This document shows, one piece after another, positions 41,901 through 55,000 of a stretch of 64,000 bases of DNA (its first letter is position 1; the number at the start of each line of letters is the position of its first letter). Source of the DNA: Apostichopus japonicus (taxonomy: Eukaryota; Echinodermata; Holothuroidea; Aspidochirotida; Stichopodidae); NCBI RefSeq assembly GCF_037975245.1, contig NC_092580.1, positions 18,772,501-18,836,500 of the forward strand. The letters are read 5' to 3'. The notes beneath the pieces were generated by a model. That model was not told the origin of the DNA, ran no database searches, and was given only the letters and a program-made list of their open reading frames with translations. The position numbers and the translations under genes are program-made.

Positions 41901-44900
41901 AAAACATGGGATAGAAATGGCAATTGTAAAACTATTAAATGTCAAATTATTGACACATGTTAGATGAACATTTATTCCCATGCTATTTCTGTGAGTCATT
42001 TATAAACGTAACTCATTCTCAATACTTTGTTTCACATGGGCCTTTTTACACACTCCCTTTAAAAGATAAAACTATCTGGTTAGGTACAGGATACAATGTC
42101 CTAATAAATTTCTGTCTTACAATTTTGCAATGGAAAATGGGAATTAAGAAACAAAACCGTATTATGCAATCAAAATGTTGAGTTTTACCACAATGGCAAG
42201 GGATGGGAAGGGATATGGCAGTCGAGGGGGGGGGGAGAAGGGGTTCAAGGGGTTCATTTACAGTACGATCTGTCGATCTTCAAAATGTTCAAGTGGATTT
42301 GTTTTCAAAAAGATTCTTTGACTACAGCTCTGCTTCTCCTCGTTTAATTTGGAAATAAATTAATAAATTTATTCCTTTTATCCTGTGTAAGTGAACTAGA
42401 CTTCCCAATCCTCCCAGGCTATGACTAGTTTGTTAATTTTATCCTGCAATTAGGATAAACCCCTCTGTGTGCCACTCAACTTCCCATTATCTTATACATA
42501 TTAAATAATAATGAATAATAATATTCATAATATACCTTTATCAGGTTAAAAAAAAAATGAAAATGATTGCCCATCTTGAGCAAATAACTTTTTTTTTCCA
42601 CATTTCCTGGAAAGAGAAATTGCTTTTCAAATGAATTTTTATGACTGCCCTTGGATTTGAAACCGACAAGAAAGAAAATGTGCGAATCTTATGAAATTAT
42701 TTCGGTTCATTTACATACTTGGAGAATCTTACAAAGAGTATGCATTTTGATGAAAGAGGAGGACTGAGGCAATCCAACCCACTTCTACTTTCATGTATTA
42801 AACTTGAACAAAAACTCTTTTTTTTTTACCTTTGTGAGGCTATAATTTTTTTAATAATTATTATTATCTTGATGCAATTTCAAATAAATCGTGTGTCTTT
42901 TCTTGACCAGAGAAATTGCCTTAAAATGTAATTTGTATATATAGCTGCCCTTGGATTTGGACTACCAGAAAAATGCAGGAATCTTGTAGAACCTGTTATA
43001 TTCAGTCACATACTACAAGTATCTTTGAAAATATATATTCACTTTAAGTGCCAGAGAATTTTTTTAAATCTGCTTCACTTTCTCTTGTATGTTACTTTTA
43101 TTAAAAATAAAAGAAGCAGCTATTTAAAGTCAATTTTGGTAAAAAAAATTGTTTTGATGTTTCTCAATCTTATATTAAAATAGTAGATCATGTATATCTC
43201 GAGTAATCAACTTTCATTTAAGAAAATGAAAATAATGAAGACAAAGAGAAAAGAAGTCAAAATTTTTGCTATTGATCAAACCTGAAATTATCTGTCATTC
43301 ACTCATATAAACCTTCTCTTGTCCAAAAACATGGATGACATTGTCTGAGTTTCGTCAACTACATGTAATCTTAGTGTGAGTTTGAGGTACATCTAATGGG
43401 AGTAGATATTTAACTTGCTGACCAAATGCAAAACCTGCTTTAACTGTTATGCATTAAAATTAATCCTCAAAAAGTAAATATAACATCCAGGCATTTACTG
43501 GAAGAGGAACCTTACAGTCTGCATAAATCTTGGGTGTTTCATGGCAATTATTGGATATATCATCTTTCTGGTATGATTTAAGATGACTTTATAAAGTTTA
43601 AATAGGAATAGTGAATGAGATTTTGAGGAGATGTTTATTTGATGTTGTGAATGTAATAAATGACATTTAATATGAGGTGTTATGACATCTACTGGTGTAT
43701 TAATTATTAATTAATTCCTCCCTTCTCTGCATCTATCAGCAGGAGTGATGCGATAATTAACTGGAGTGAGACTTGTGGTAATTATAAGAACGATATCATT
43801 CGTTGCTTAGAATCGGTCTCTTATTTGCTGTGCATCGTTATCCTAGGACATACCTATTTTGTCCCCTAAATTTCAACCACGAACAAATTCAAACAAACTC
43901 TCGCTGACAAATGAGGAGCATTGCGACCAATTTAGCAAACACAGGCAACATAGTTTTGGATAAAAAATATTTCTCACCACCACTGCTCCTTCAGTGGGAC
44001 TTGCTTGTCCTAGCATGGTCAGGCTTGTTCCAGCATCACCACCCGCACCAAAGTCAGGAGAGATAGCCATGGAGTTGGAGCTAGCTGTACCCCTAGACAG
44101 CCCCGGTAGGCTGACGGCCTGTTGAGACATGGTCTTCACGGGTTTCATCACTAATGGGTTGAGTCCCTTTGATGCTATACGGTGAGGTGCCTCATGGGAT
44201 ATCAACTGAGGTTCTACGGTATGACCGGTGGTACCTGCTGCCACATTACTGAAACCGGTGGGTTTCTGTAAAGCTTCGGGAGTTACAGGTGATCTCTTGG
44301 TTTGTTCCTCGTTGTAAGAGAGCATTTGAAGAAGACTGTCGATTGGCTTCTTGCCAGATTCACTGCCGGATGGATCAGTCCGAGACGAATCTCCTCCTTC
44401 GATATCAGCCACGTGCAACCTCTCCAGACTCTCAACCGTCTTCATCATGTCACCGGAAGTACTCGCCACTTGTACCTGTGAAGCATCTGACTGTGAAAAT
44501 AACCTCTGCAATAGTGGTAGCACCTCCCCAGATTTGACATCATCTTCTTTGCTCCGTTCTTGCACCGATACTGAGCGCTTGAATTTCGGAGGACCGGTCC
44601 TAGGTTGGGTAATTTCATGTTGCTGACCCTTGACCTGAACTACGGTTAAACTTCCATCCCCTGAGGCATTCTGTCCGTCAACTTTCACCGGTATCGGTCG
44701 GATGACTTGAGGTTCACTCTGAGGAATGGGCTTACCAACATCCTTTGTTGAAACAGTTTTTGTCTGTTAGAGAGTAAACAGAAACATCAAAATTAGAAAA
44801 TAGATATCTTAAATTAGAAAATAGATATCTCATAAATATCTGTATAACATACTTTTTGAGTGCATGCTGCTAATAACAAAAACCAGTGTTGTGATGAGTC

Positions 44901-47900
44901 ATGACTGGAATCCTCCATTTTTGGAAATTGAAAAGTTTGAAAGCATTTGTGACATATGTCTCCATAAAGATTATACACTGATTCAACGCCATCTTTCCCC
45001 ATAGAGATTATACACTGACTCAACTCCATCTTTCCCTGGCATAGAGATTATACACTGACTCAACTCCATCTTTCCCTATAGAGATTATACACTGACTCAA
45101 CACCATCTTTCCCCATAGAGATTATACACTGCTTCAACGCCATCTTTCCCCATAGAGATTATACACTGACTCAACGCCATCTTTCCCCATAGAGATTATA
45201 CACTGACTCAACGCCATCTTTCCCCATAGAGATTATACACTGACTATACGCCATCTTTCCCCATAGAGATTATACACTGACTATACGCCATCTTTCCCCA
45301 TAGAGATTATACACTGACTCAACACCATCTTAGAGATGATACAATGACTCAACACCATCTTTCCCTATAGAGATTATACACTGATTCAACGCCATCTTTC
45401 CCTATAGAGATTATACACTGATTCAACATCATCTTTCCCCATAGAGATTATACACTGATTCAACGCCATCTTTCCCCATAGAGATTATACACTGATTCAA
45501 CGCCATCTTCCCCGATAGAGATTATACACTGACTCAACGCCATCTATCACCATAGAGATTATACACTGATTCAACACCATCTAAGAGATGATACACTGAT
45601 TCAACGCCATCTTTCCCCATAGAAATTATACACTGATTCAACGCCACCTTTCCTCATAGAGATTATACACTGACTCAACACCATCTTTCCCCATAGAGAT
45701 TATACACTGATTCAACGCCATCTTCCCCCATAGAGATTATACACTGAGTCAAGTCCATATTTCCCCATAGAGATTATACACTGACTCAGCACCATCTTAG
45801 AGATGATACAATGACTCAACTCCATCTTTCCCCATAGAGATTATACACTGACTCAACACCATCTTTCCCCATAGAGATTATACACTGATTCAACGCCATC
45901 TTTCCCCATAGAGATTATACACTGAGTCAAGTCCATATTTCCCCATAGATATTATACACTGACTCAGCACCATCTTAGAGATGATACAATGACTCAACTC
46001 CATCTTTCCCCATAGAGATTATACACTGACTCAACGCCATCTTTCCCTGGCATAGAGGTTACACACTGACTCAACCCCATCTTTCCCCAACGCCATCGAT
46101 AAAGACCTGACTTGACCTAACCATGAAGACACTTAAATTACAGTTCTGCTGATACTGTAACCAATGTGTACAGGTGGCACATTTATCAGTCCTCATATAT
46201 ATTCCATCTTAGAATAGAATACCAGTGTCTTAAAATTATTTGCCAAATCATATTTTGAATAATGTTCGGCACAGTTTAAAGCCGGGGTAATCTGCTTTTG
46301 AATTCACTGTTACTGCAATAAAGCCATTGTTACAATAAAACCCCTTTTTAAATCATCGATTCACAAATGTCTTGAAAATTCAGCTATTCCTGCTTAATCC
46401 TGGCAAAACTTAGACAAGGGACAAAGTGCCCCATTTCTTCTTCTTCTTCTCCTACATCACTATTCACGCAAAAATGAACTCCAATGACCCTCGCAGCTAC
46501 TATGTCTGCTAAGCATCTCTTAATTTAACCATTTAATCGTCTCATCCGTCTGTCAAACATACTCAGAAGTTAAATGTATATTAACGGTATTTTTTTCTTT
46601 CTTTCTTTTTTCCACAATCCGTCGTCGTCGAGGCCTACCATCAAGCAAAGCACCTGGAGGAAGGCAGCCTGCCTTCGCTGCTGTGATATGTTCATTCAGC
46701 GTGCTGTGCATCCACCGACGATTTAGTCCCTAGCAACCGTTTTACAAGCCTCAGTCTGGCATAAAACTCTCCTCCTTTGAGGAAACCAATCAATGTTTTC
46801 AGAATTTTTAACGTATCTCTCGACACAGTGGGCTGGATTGACTTCAATAAAAGGCAAAATAATCGCCAGGGTATACTGGCTGGGCTTTGCATGTTTTTCT
46901 GTTCTATTTGAGTTGTCCATCAAAACAGACTACCATTAAAAAGGTTCTTAGAAACTACCTTTTTACTTCTTCCTAAAAGGGTTTCCTGTTTCCAGTAGGT
47001 CTTCAAACAGAGAAATAAACGTGATTAAAATCATCAATACCCTCTTCATTGTAGTACACTGAGTTGTCAATATATATATATATATATATATATTTTCTGC
47101 ACGGCAAATTTTTTTTTTTTTTTTTATGCTCATAATTTGGGCTGGTAAGTTTGAATCAGATGTAAGGCTGCACGGTTTGGGCTGAAGTAAAAACCAGTCA
47201 TACTTTTAATGTTAAAAACGGATTTTAACTGAAAAACCGGTTTTTACAACGTACATATAATGTGTGCAAGCTAATTGTCTACGAGGCAAAATTTTCTTCC
47301 AACCCCCAAAGCGTCACATTTTTGGGAATAACATTAAGTTTTATTTCTAGCAGTATGTTTTATAGTTTAGAGGAATTTGCTAATAATACTAGAGCAAAAA
47401 CACTTCTTTGTTTGCCAAATGTGTTAAAAGAAGTTTTACACTGAACTTGGCGCTTTGGCGAGCGGCTCATTATGCACCAGTTCAAATAGCACACATAACC
47501 CCAACACCAGCATTCTCTATATAGTAATGCCTAGCCGAATGTTAAAAAGCTGGTAAAAAACTGCAGAAACAAATTTCATCTTGAGCAAGTACAAATTGTG
47601 ACACAAAGTGTTCCAAACAATCTCAGTGGGAGTTTACTGTGTGATAAAGTTCACTAGATGCAGTATATAGGAAGTTTTATCCAGTGCGGCATGCGTAACT
47701 CACTGAGACACGTTCTGACTTTGTAGACCACAGACAGATAGTTTCTAATACACCATAACTCTTTATCCTTTCTGTTACAAAATTGTTTGAACATGATTTT
47801 TTTAAATTATGACATACTTATTCAGGTGTCAAATCTGACAATCATTTGGTCGTATCCACTTTCAATAAAGTTCGTTCATAGACATTTCAGCCAGGGCTGT

Positions 47901-50625
47901 CATCCAGTAACTTGTGTTTTTTTTTTTCGATTTTACGTGTTTAACATTAAGAATTGCTTTCACTTGATCGAAGTAGATTATGCATCACAACATCTTTCTT
48001 TTAATCCCTCTTCCCTGTTTACTATTATTTTCCAATCTGTTTCTGCCACCCTTCCTCCGAAATGCTGACAATGTTGCGGCACAGATTCCTTAACGCCAGA
48101 TTATCATATTTCAACTCAACTTGTTACCATGACAATTGCTCAACACATACTAAAATGGGCATGGAAACTCCCCAACTGAAGCACGTGAATAGAACATGTG
48201 CAAACGGCACAACAACTTGCAAATTGAGCACCAACATTTACAAAGGCTAGAAATGTTGACAAACAAACAGATTTGGCATAATTTTTTATGAAACAGTAAT
48301 AAAAGCACCAAGCAAACTGATGGAATTCACAGCGTTGTGTTCATGCCGTTTCCTGAAGCCAACTTCTTGAGAAGTCATTACGGCCACTAACAATATCATG
48401 ATATGAAATATCACCAAATATCCTAACGTTAAAGCGTTCAAATATTCTCTTTCTGGTAAATGGTAACAAAAATCACTTAAACCCTTAAAGAGAAAAATAG
48501 TCCACAATAAAACTGCTGGAATGTACAGTACCTACAGCTTCTTGATATCTTCATCTTTCAGAAAATGCTCTCTTTCATCCTATTATTATGAGTATTATGA
48601 TCAAAGTCACATCTTGTGTCCAATATACTGAAGTTTTCTTCACTCAAACACCTTTCAACTATCTCCCTTTCAAACATCTACCTTTAAAACACACAGTTAC
48701 CTGATTATATTCATGCTGTGCCTTAGAGAGCATTTGCATAATGTCAATGGATCCCTTAGTCTGTCCTTCTTGCTTCTTCTGAGCCAATGGTCTTGTACTG
48801 TCCCCCAGAGACTTTGTCCTTTGCTTGGGTCCTTTCTGTGCTCTCACTGATAATTTGTATACCAACCTTTAACGAGAGTAAAAAGAAAACTGATGGTCAT
48901 AAAGTGGGTTTAACCATCAATGTACAGTCTGATGTACAGAAAAACTTAGATTGCAACGAACCCCCTTATAGTACCCTCTTCATCAGTGAGGCGGCCATTG
49001 CTCTCATTAACCTAAACAAAACTGGCTTGTCATAATCATATTCATATTCCATGCTATCATTAGTAGAATGCCCTGTCTACCACACAATGCCAAGTGGAAC
49101 TAAACCCCACCATCAAAATTTTAAATTACCGATGTGATGAAAGTTTGAAACTCTAACCCATTATGTAACCTATTATGCAACCTTGATTCCGTGCTTTAAG
49201 ATCTCTTACAGTCTGTGAGAGAGCTCTCCTACCAAAATTCCCCGTTCTCAGTAAAAGATCTGGAATTCCATTAATAGGTCACTCATCGGGTGTCACTCTG
49301 TATCAACAAATCCATTACCGTCATAAAGCAGTCTTAAAGTCATTTACCCTAACCCCCTAACCGACACGAAGAGTAAGAAGAAGTCACAGACAGGTCGCAT
49401 TACTTATACGACCCTTGCATCATAACGATGATCATGCGGTTGTCATTTGAGTCATTCTCCTATTTGTAAAGAAGTCACCACAAAACAGTTTAATTAGGAG
49501 GCTCATCACCAATCCACCCCCCGACCTCCCCCCTTAATTTCCCTTCCATGCAATGAAGGCAAATCCACACAAGAGGCCTTCATATATTTATCTACAAATC
49601 TTTAAGGACTGTAAATGACAAGGCACATGTAAAACCTGTCAGCAGCTTCCTGTGGCAGACATAAATTCACTTACGAACAGCTGACAAGCTTCCAGCAGAA
49701 AAAGATGGCCAACAGATAGTAAATAACTTTCTTCTAGATTCGTGAGCAGGGCACACATGCAGCCTTCTTTGGCTCTAGTTTAATGTGAAACATCGTCAGA
49801 GTTGGCATCAATTTTTAAACTAATGCACAGCAGAGACAAATCTCGTTCTATAAGAATGCTGGAGAAGTTCTAAGAAAAGTGTTTTCGTTACATGCTTAAA
49901 TAGGCCGCTGTAGCTGGATGATGTTTCTCTCACTCTGGAGTCAAACTTGTTTGAAGTGGTTAAGCTGAAGACTTTGAGAATGGCATGAAAGCTATATCAA
50001 GAATATTACTGCTGTCGATCTGTTTTCAAACTTTTAATGCAAACAATACTTGATACTCCATTCTCCAAGAAGATGAAATATAGCATTGTTGAAAGCGCTA
50101 CCTTCTCAGGAGCCTTCATATTTCGTGACTTCTTTGATAATGATACTGTACAAATTGATCATGACCATATTGTACTTCCCGAAAGGTCTGCTTCGCTGCA
50201 GTTAATACTGTCTCTTGTGTGCTTTATCATGAGGTGTGCCATGGCATAGAGAAAAATCCTCATTATTACAGCCAACAGTATAGCATTGCAAGGTACACTA
50301 CCAAGATAGGCCAAAAGTTGCTGCAGTTCTCAGCTTTTTCAAGAAGGGGAATACACTTTCGAGTTGTATTTTGAGACTTGAGGTGTAACTTTTTCTGCGA
50401 ACATATTCACACAAAATATTGGCATGAGATTTTCGTATAATTTTCATATGAAAACTGTTTCTTTCTATAAATTCACACTTATTGGAGGATCTGTTGCCAT
50501 GGAAACAAACAAAGTTGTCAAGCTTGCAATGATAGTACAGTATATTTCATACATTACTTACTGTTCTAAGGATCTTGTTACATTCAGACAGAGATCTTTA
50601 TTATAAAACCAGATACCGTGGATAG
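35834..50625 (-). CDS. mRNA-decapping enzyme 1 (DCP1), 3' five exons; 5' end outside or not found
   Basis: The model is join(50562..50625, 48701..48842, 43978..44763, 38571..38762, 35834..35902) on the minus strand, giving the last 416 residues. DCP1 is the activator of the DCP2 decapping enzyme in cytoplasmic P-bodies. In order the model shows the end of the EVH1 domain ('GIWFYNKDLC', matching the conserved IWFYD), a leucine-rich motif 'SIDIMQMLSKAQHEY', and a long S/T/P/Q-rich region with a second such motif ('PIDSLLQMLSYNEEQ'). It closes with the trimerisation region, 'TLTKEQFKEAYLSMLQ' joined to 'NDSEFVSKLHEAYLQVQ'. All junction phases are consistent. The first two-thirds of EVH1 and the start codon were not found up to 64,000, so the gene probably continues beyond the window. 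Vertebrates have DCP1A and DCP1B; this looks like the single invertebrate gene. Confidence 0.92.
36379..36420. repeat. Short palindromic repeat with AGCGCTT motifs
   Basis: It contains TATATAGCGCTTAATAC and CAAAGCGCTTTGAC, each built on the palindrome AAGCGCTT/AGCGCT. I recall this type of motif as a common dispersed repeat in marine animal genomes. Here it lies in the last DCP1 intron. Confidence 0.5.
38345..38420 (+). repeat. Short GGTATGGAGTA repeat
   Basis: About five imperfect copies of ggtatggagtaaga-type units lie in the last DCP1 intron, just below its penultimate exon. Confidence 0.8.
38571..38762 (-). CDS. DCP1 penultimate exon
   Basis: Sixty-four codons, phase 0 at both ends (cgatag acceptor, CAG|gtaacg donor). 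It encodes 'FTPSQLLTPSLIQRP', equivalent to the LLxPSxFQ motif of animal DCP1, then a Ser/Pro linker and the first trimerisation helix 'TLTKEQFKEAYLSMLQ'. Confidence 0.92.
38763..43977 (-). other. DCP1 intron, 5.2 kb
   Basis: Non-coding and AT-rich. The only features are mononucleotide runs and small G-rich patches (about 40,560-40,580 and 42,220-42,245 on plus). No nested gene is seen. Confidence 0.7.
43978..44763 (-). CDS. DCP1 large central exon
   Basis: 262 codons, phase 0 at both ends. An in-frame TAA lies immediately before the acceptor (ctctaacag), and the donor is gtgaga. It encodes a low-complexity region rich in Ser, Thr, Pro, Gln and Gly, as expected for the disordered middle of DCP1. 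Two leucine-rich patches, 'EVLPLLQRLFSQSD' and 'PIDSLLQMLSYNEEQ', stand out as likely short linear motifs. The second aligns to a conserved SVDLLQKL-like motif in vertebrate DCP1A. This is the longest coding exon in the window. Confidence 0.92.
44960..46095 (+). repeat. 37-bp minisatellite C, about 31 copies, in a DCP1 intron
   Basis: The unit is roughly tttccccatagagattatac followed by actgactcaacgccatc. A shortened variant lacking part of the unit (accatcttagagatgatac) appears several times. A block of about 180 bp containing full and shortened units recurs (about 45,714-45,830 and 45,892-46,010), showing higher-order duplication. Confidence 0.97.
47070..47125. repeat. TA microsatellite and T run in a DCP1 intron
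   Basis: A (TA)n stretch of about 22 bases is followed after a short spacer by about 17 T residues on plus (an A run in the transcript). Confidence 0.85.
48701..48842 (-). CDS. DCP1 exon after EVH1, with leucine-rich motif
   Basis: Phase 2 in, phase 0 out. The acceptor is tatcagtgag, chosen over the nearby cacag because only it keeps the frame from the EVH1 exon. The donor is CAG|gtaact. It encodes a basic linker (GPKQRTKSLG...) then 'SIDIMQMLSKAQHEYNQ', aligned to IDILEMLSRAKDEYE in human DCP1A. That motif is, as I recall, the site for EDC3-type partners. Confidence 0.88.
48843..50561 (-). other. DCP1 intron, 1.7 kb
   Basis: No tandem array and no additional exon recognised. Open frames here are short and without motif. 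Confidence 0.65.
50562..50625 (-). CDS. DCP1 exon with the end of the EVH1 domain
   Basis: A 64-base exon with textbook borders: a long T/C tract ending tttttgcag, and a gtaagt donor. It is phase 1 at its start and phase 2 at its end. It encodes 'IHGIWFYNKDLCLNVTRSLE', aligned to the last strand and C-terminal helix of the DCP1 EVH1 domain (SIWFYDKNDCHRIAKLM in human). It is far too short for ORF finding; found by motif search. Confidence 0.85.
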
Positions 50626-51199
50626 CTGCAAAAAAGAAGAAAAAGAAGAAAAACACGAGATAAAGACAATATTTAACTACATCCTAGTAGTTTGCAATAA
50701 CCTTACAACTTCTAGAGGATGAAAGATGTTGGGTAATCAACAATGGTCCCAGGAAACCAAACAGTGGCTCACTTGAAACCATATCCTCATAATACATTTA
50801 TTTCACACCATCTCTTTTAGATGAGCATTCAAAGGGGGAGACATGCTATTATTTTGAATACCAATCCTTTTCCTAAGACCATCCAAAGGAGTAGGACCCA
50901 GTGTGAGACCCAGGGAATGTCCAATGTCATTCCAGTGCATCCATGGAAAACACGACTGTTTTAAAGCCAAGTAGAGGACAGAACAAAATCAACCGAATTC
51001 CAATTTACAAACCAGAAATACCATATTCACGGAAGGCACATTCAACAACACCACACAGCAGACTTTTGAATAGGTCAATAGAATCTGCTGCCTGGATGGC
51101 TTGAACCAGTATAACCTATAGCAAGTACATGACTGACACATAGCCTAATGGATGTACCTTGTTTTCACTTTAGGTTGTGCAAAAATAAATCTGTTCTGT

Positions 51200-52080
51200 T
51201 GCTCACCATCAAATCATAATACACTTTAGCATATATCTGTTGCTCACCACAATACACACAAAGTGCAAATAATCCAAATTTGTTGCTCTATATCAAATCA
51301 TAATACACATAAGGTTCTCACCATCAGCATAATACAAATAAGCCTATGTGTTGTTCACCATCAAACCATAATACACATAAGCCTATGTGGTGCTCACACA
51401 TCAAACCATAATACACATAAGCCTATATGGTGCTCACACATCAAACCATAATACACATAAGCCTATGTGAGATGCTCACCATTAAACTATAATACACATA
51501 AGCCTATATGGTGCTCACACATCAAACCATAATACACATAAGCCTATATGGTGCTCACACATCAAACCATAATACACATAAGCCTATATGGTGCTCACAC
51601 ATCAAACCATAATACACATAAGCCTATATGGTGCTCACACATCAAACCATAATACACATAAGCCTATATCGTGCTCACACATCAAACCATAATACACATA
51701 AGCCTATATCGTGCTCACACATCAAACCGTAATACACATAAGCCTATATGGTGCTCACACATCAAACCATAATACACATAAGTAGTACTCACTACCAAAC
51801 CATAAAATACACAGAATCCTAAGTGTTGCTCACCCTCAAACCACAACACATATTTAGCCTACCTAGTGATCACTATTAAACCTAATATACATAACTTTAT
51901 ATTGTTTACAATAAAACTACTCTCCATGAAAATTAAGTCTAGTTCTTGCTCAACAAACCACAATATAAATTAGCCCATCTGTTGCTCACTATCAAATCGT
52001 AATACAAATAAACTGCTATATGTTGCTCAAGAACATACATAAAGCTTACCTATTGCTTACCATCAAACCACAAACATAAA
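51200..52080 (+). repeat. 40-bp minisatellite D (core 51,358-51,782)
   Basis: The core has about eleven copies of catcaaaccataatacacat followed by aagcctatatggtgctcaca. Copies on both sides are increasingly diverged and can be followed to roughly 51,200 and 52,080, which suggests an old array with a recently homogenised centre. It lies less than 1 kb upstream of the first visible DCP1 exon, probably within an intron. Confidence 0.93.
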
Positions 52081-55000
52081 GTTCCAATTCCACAAAACGG
52101 TCACTTTAATGACAACAAAATATTGCAGTTATGCAAAACTGGATATTCACTATTCCAAACCAGAAACCACTTGTTTGTGATTATCTGAAAGTGTACCTAT
52201 GGTGACCAGGTGAGTTTGTAGTGTAAACTGAAGGTTATCAGCAGATAATCTTAAGATTGTTTCAATATTGTTTATAAATCTTATCATGCATGCCGTCACA
52301 TCTGAAAACAGCCACCATTGGTGTACAGTGCTGGTTTGTGTATTTGTCATGCACTATTTAACAAAAGAAATGAGTTATCATCTCCTATGTGATCCCAAAC
52401 TTCAAAATTTCCTAATTAATGCATTGTTTTTTGTCTTCTATTTAACAGCTTTTACAGTAAAGAAAATATATATTTAACAAAAAAAAATGAGTTTTCATCA
52501 CCTACATGATCCCAAACTTCAAAACTCTTAAGTAATTCATTGTTTTGTCTTCTATTTAGTTAATATATTTAGTTAAGTAAATAATCCTCTAATTTGCATA
52601 TATTTATACAGCAGTACACTATGTCTGCAAGGTACCAATGATGAATGGAAGACTGATCGTTACTTTTTTTTTTTTCTTTTTTAGGGAGTTCTCACTTTAG
52701 CCCAATTATTTTTGTAACATATCAACTCCTGATTTTAACATAAATGAACCAATTTTTGATGAACTGCAAGGCAGAGGGTGAATGAAGATTTAGGTTAATA
52801 ACCACATTTTTATTAAAATTAAGTTTATCCATGAAACAAACTCTTAATATACAGAGATATGACAGTAGACACATTTTTTTCTCTTTGCAGTAAGAATCAG
52901 CTCTGTGCAGGTATTTATGAACCAGACAGGATTAACTGTCTACAAACTTTGTAGCCTCTCCCCATTCCAAAACCCCAATGTTGTAATTTGTTCTAATCGT
53001 TTAGATTGCTATAGTTCTTACTGGCTAGTATCAATCAAGACACTGTACAACAATTAATATGACCAATTTAAATACATTTACAGACAAAGGTTATTCTTGA
53101 AGGAACATTTACAAACCCTGTGCATGAAGAATAGTATCTTATAGCTAATTAAAAGTATATTCAAACTATGAACTAATTAACACCTTAATTAAGTTGCACC
53201 AATAATATCTGTATCCCTCTAACCCATCTACACCTTAACCACCCAGACTGAACTCTCCCTCACCCCCACAAAGCCCGCCTCCTTTCCTCCCCCTCCCCCC
53301 CTCCCCCCAACAAAAAGAACACATCACTTCACCTCCAGTGAAGACAGCTATGACAAAGGCATACCTTTACATTAATCAGATCTCTACCCACACATATCTT
53401 GCACCTTTTACAAAGAAGAGAATCAAACAAACAGAACTGTTTTTTCTTCTTTTTTTTCTTCTTATTCTTTACTGCTGGAAGATGACACACCAGCTCACTG
53501 ACCTTCTGTACATGGACACTAGCACCATGATTTGCTTAATAAAATGGACCTAATAAAAATCCATCGATGATAAAACATCCTTTTTAATAAATCTTGCTAT
53601 GGCGAGGAGAGAAAATATTCCCACTATTGATTTTTTTTTTCCTCCTCGATTTTTCATATGTTTATTTTTTTCCTTCTTTTCTTTCTTTTCTCAAAGGACT
53701 TGAAATCGTAAAATAAAAATTTAGTTGAAAGAGCTGCCAGCACACAGAACATCTGCAATGAAGTGAAAGTGACTTGTGTGTTTGTTTATAGACAAATGTG
53801 GTTGCAGGAAGGGATGTTTTTCCTAAATAGAGTTTTGAAAACACATTCCTACTGTTGTTTCTGTTCCTATCCACTCTGCGATTGCTATTCAGTTATTATT
53901 AATACCCATCTTGGGCAGAGCAGCAAGTCTTAATTCATTCTATGTCAAAAACAAATAATAAGAATTATAATAATAAGTATTAAAAATCAACAGATTAGTA
54001 CATACATCCCTCCCCCTCTTGCATTAATTTTCTCAGAAACTGATTAAATAATATCTGCAATTTCATGTTTGAGACAACAGCAACAGCAAAATTGAAACAA
54101 CAACAACAACAGAAATACTAAACTAGTTGAATGCAACCTTAAAAATGTGTCAAAGTTTTCACTTTATCATCTTCCCTCCCTCCTTCTTATCAAGTTTCTT
54201 TTCCTTTCGTTTGATGAGAGCTAGCATAATTAGGAGTCATTGTCCTGCAATTTAATCCAATATAATACACATACTTCATATCTTAATTGGGGGGGGGGGG
54301 GGAAATAGTTTGACTAATACAACATGCACATGTGTTATTTAATTTTTTATTCATAGATTTATTTTATTTCCATATGACATCTTTTTTTTTTCTTACTCTG
54401 TCGTCTTATTTATATTTCTTTCTCTTTTTTTCTTCTTCATTCGATGAGAGGTGAAAACGAAAAAAACAGGAAAGACAGAAATTCCCATTCTAGTGATAAA
54501 TTACGATACTAACGACAGATATCTGGATTAACAATTCTTAAAGCGGTATTATGCCAAATTACGCACGCTTTCAACGATGCAAGGTTAAAAATGCTTCGAA
54601 TGGAAAAACGTTCCGTTCTATTTTGGACTCTTGTAACCTTTTTGTTTAATAATACAAACATTTATAAATCATACTGTAATTACCTTTATAAAAGTGGCTG
54701 GGTCACAAAATTGTAAGCACTGACCAGTTTATTTATCCCTCTCTGATTTAATATTCATCTGAAGCAAAAAGTATAGGCTGTCTTTACTTTCATGATTTGC
54801 AATCTTATAAGCTCAGTCATCCTCGGCAGATTTGTTAGCTCATTAATTTGCGTGAATCAACCTAATTCACATTTTCTTTTGTTTCTTAATTGTTTTGTTT
54901 GTTTGTCTTTGTTTTTTTCTTGTTTGTTTCTTTTTTCTGCAAATATCCTGAGTGGTTTTGCCACATATTTTGAATACTTCATCCACTAACGTTCAACTTT

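Larger units (their letters stand above)
44764..48700 (-). other. DCP1 intron, 3.9 kb
   Basis: More than a quarter of it is the 37-bp minisatellite C (44,960-46,095). A TA run (about 47,070-47,092) and a T run (47,109-47,125) follow. No exon-like frame was found between the two coding exons. Confidence 0.7.

Noticed and set aside
48701-48835. Alternative DCP1 acceptor (cacag) giving a 135-bp exon
   Set aside because: It would shift the frame after the EVH1 exon, which ends in phase 2. The acceptor at 48,843 restores it.
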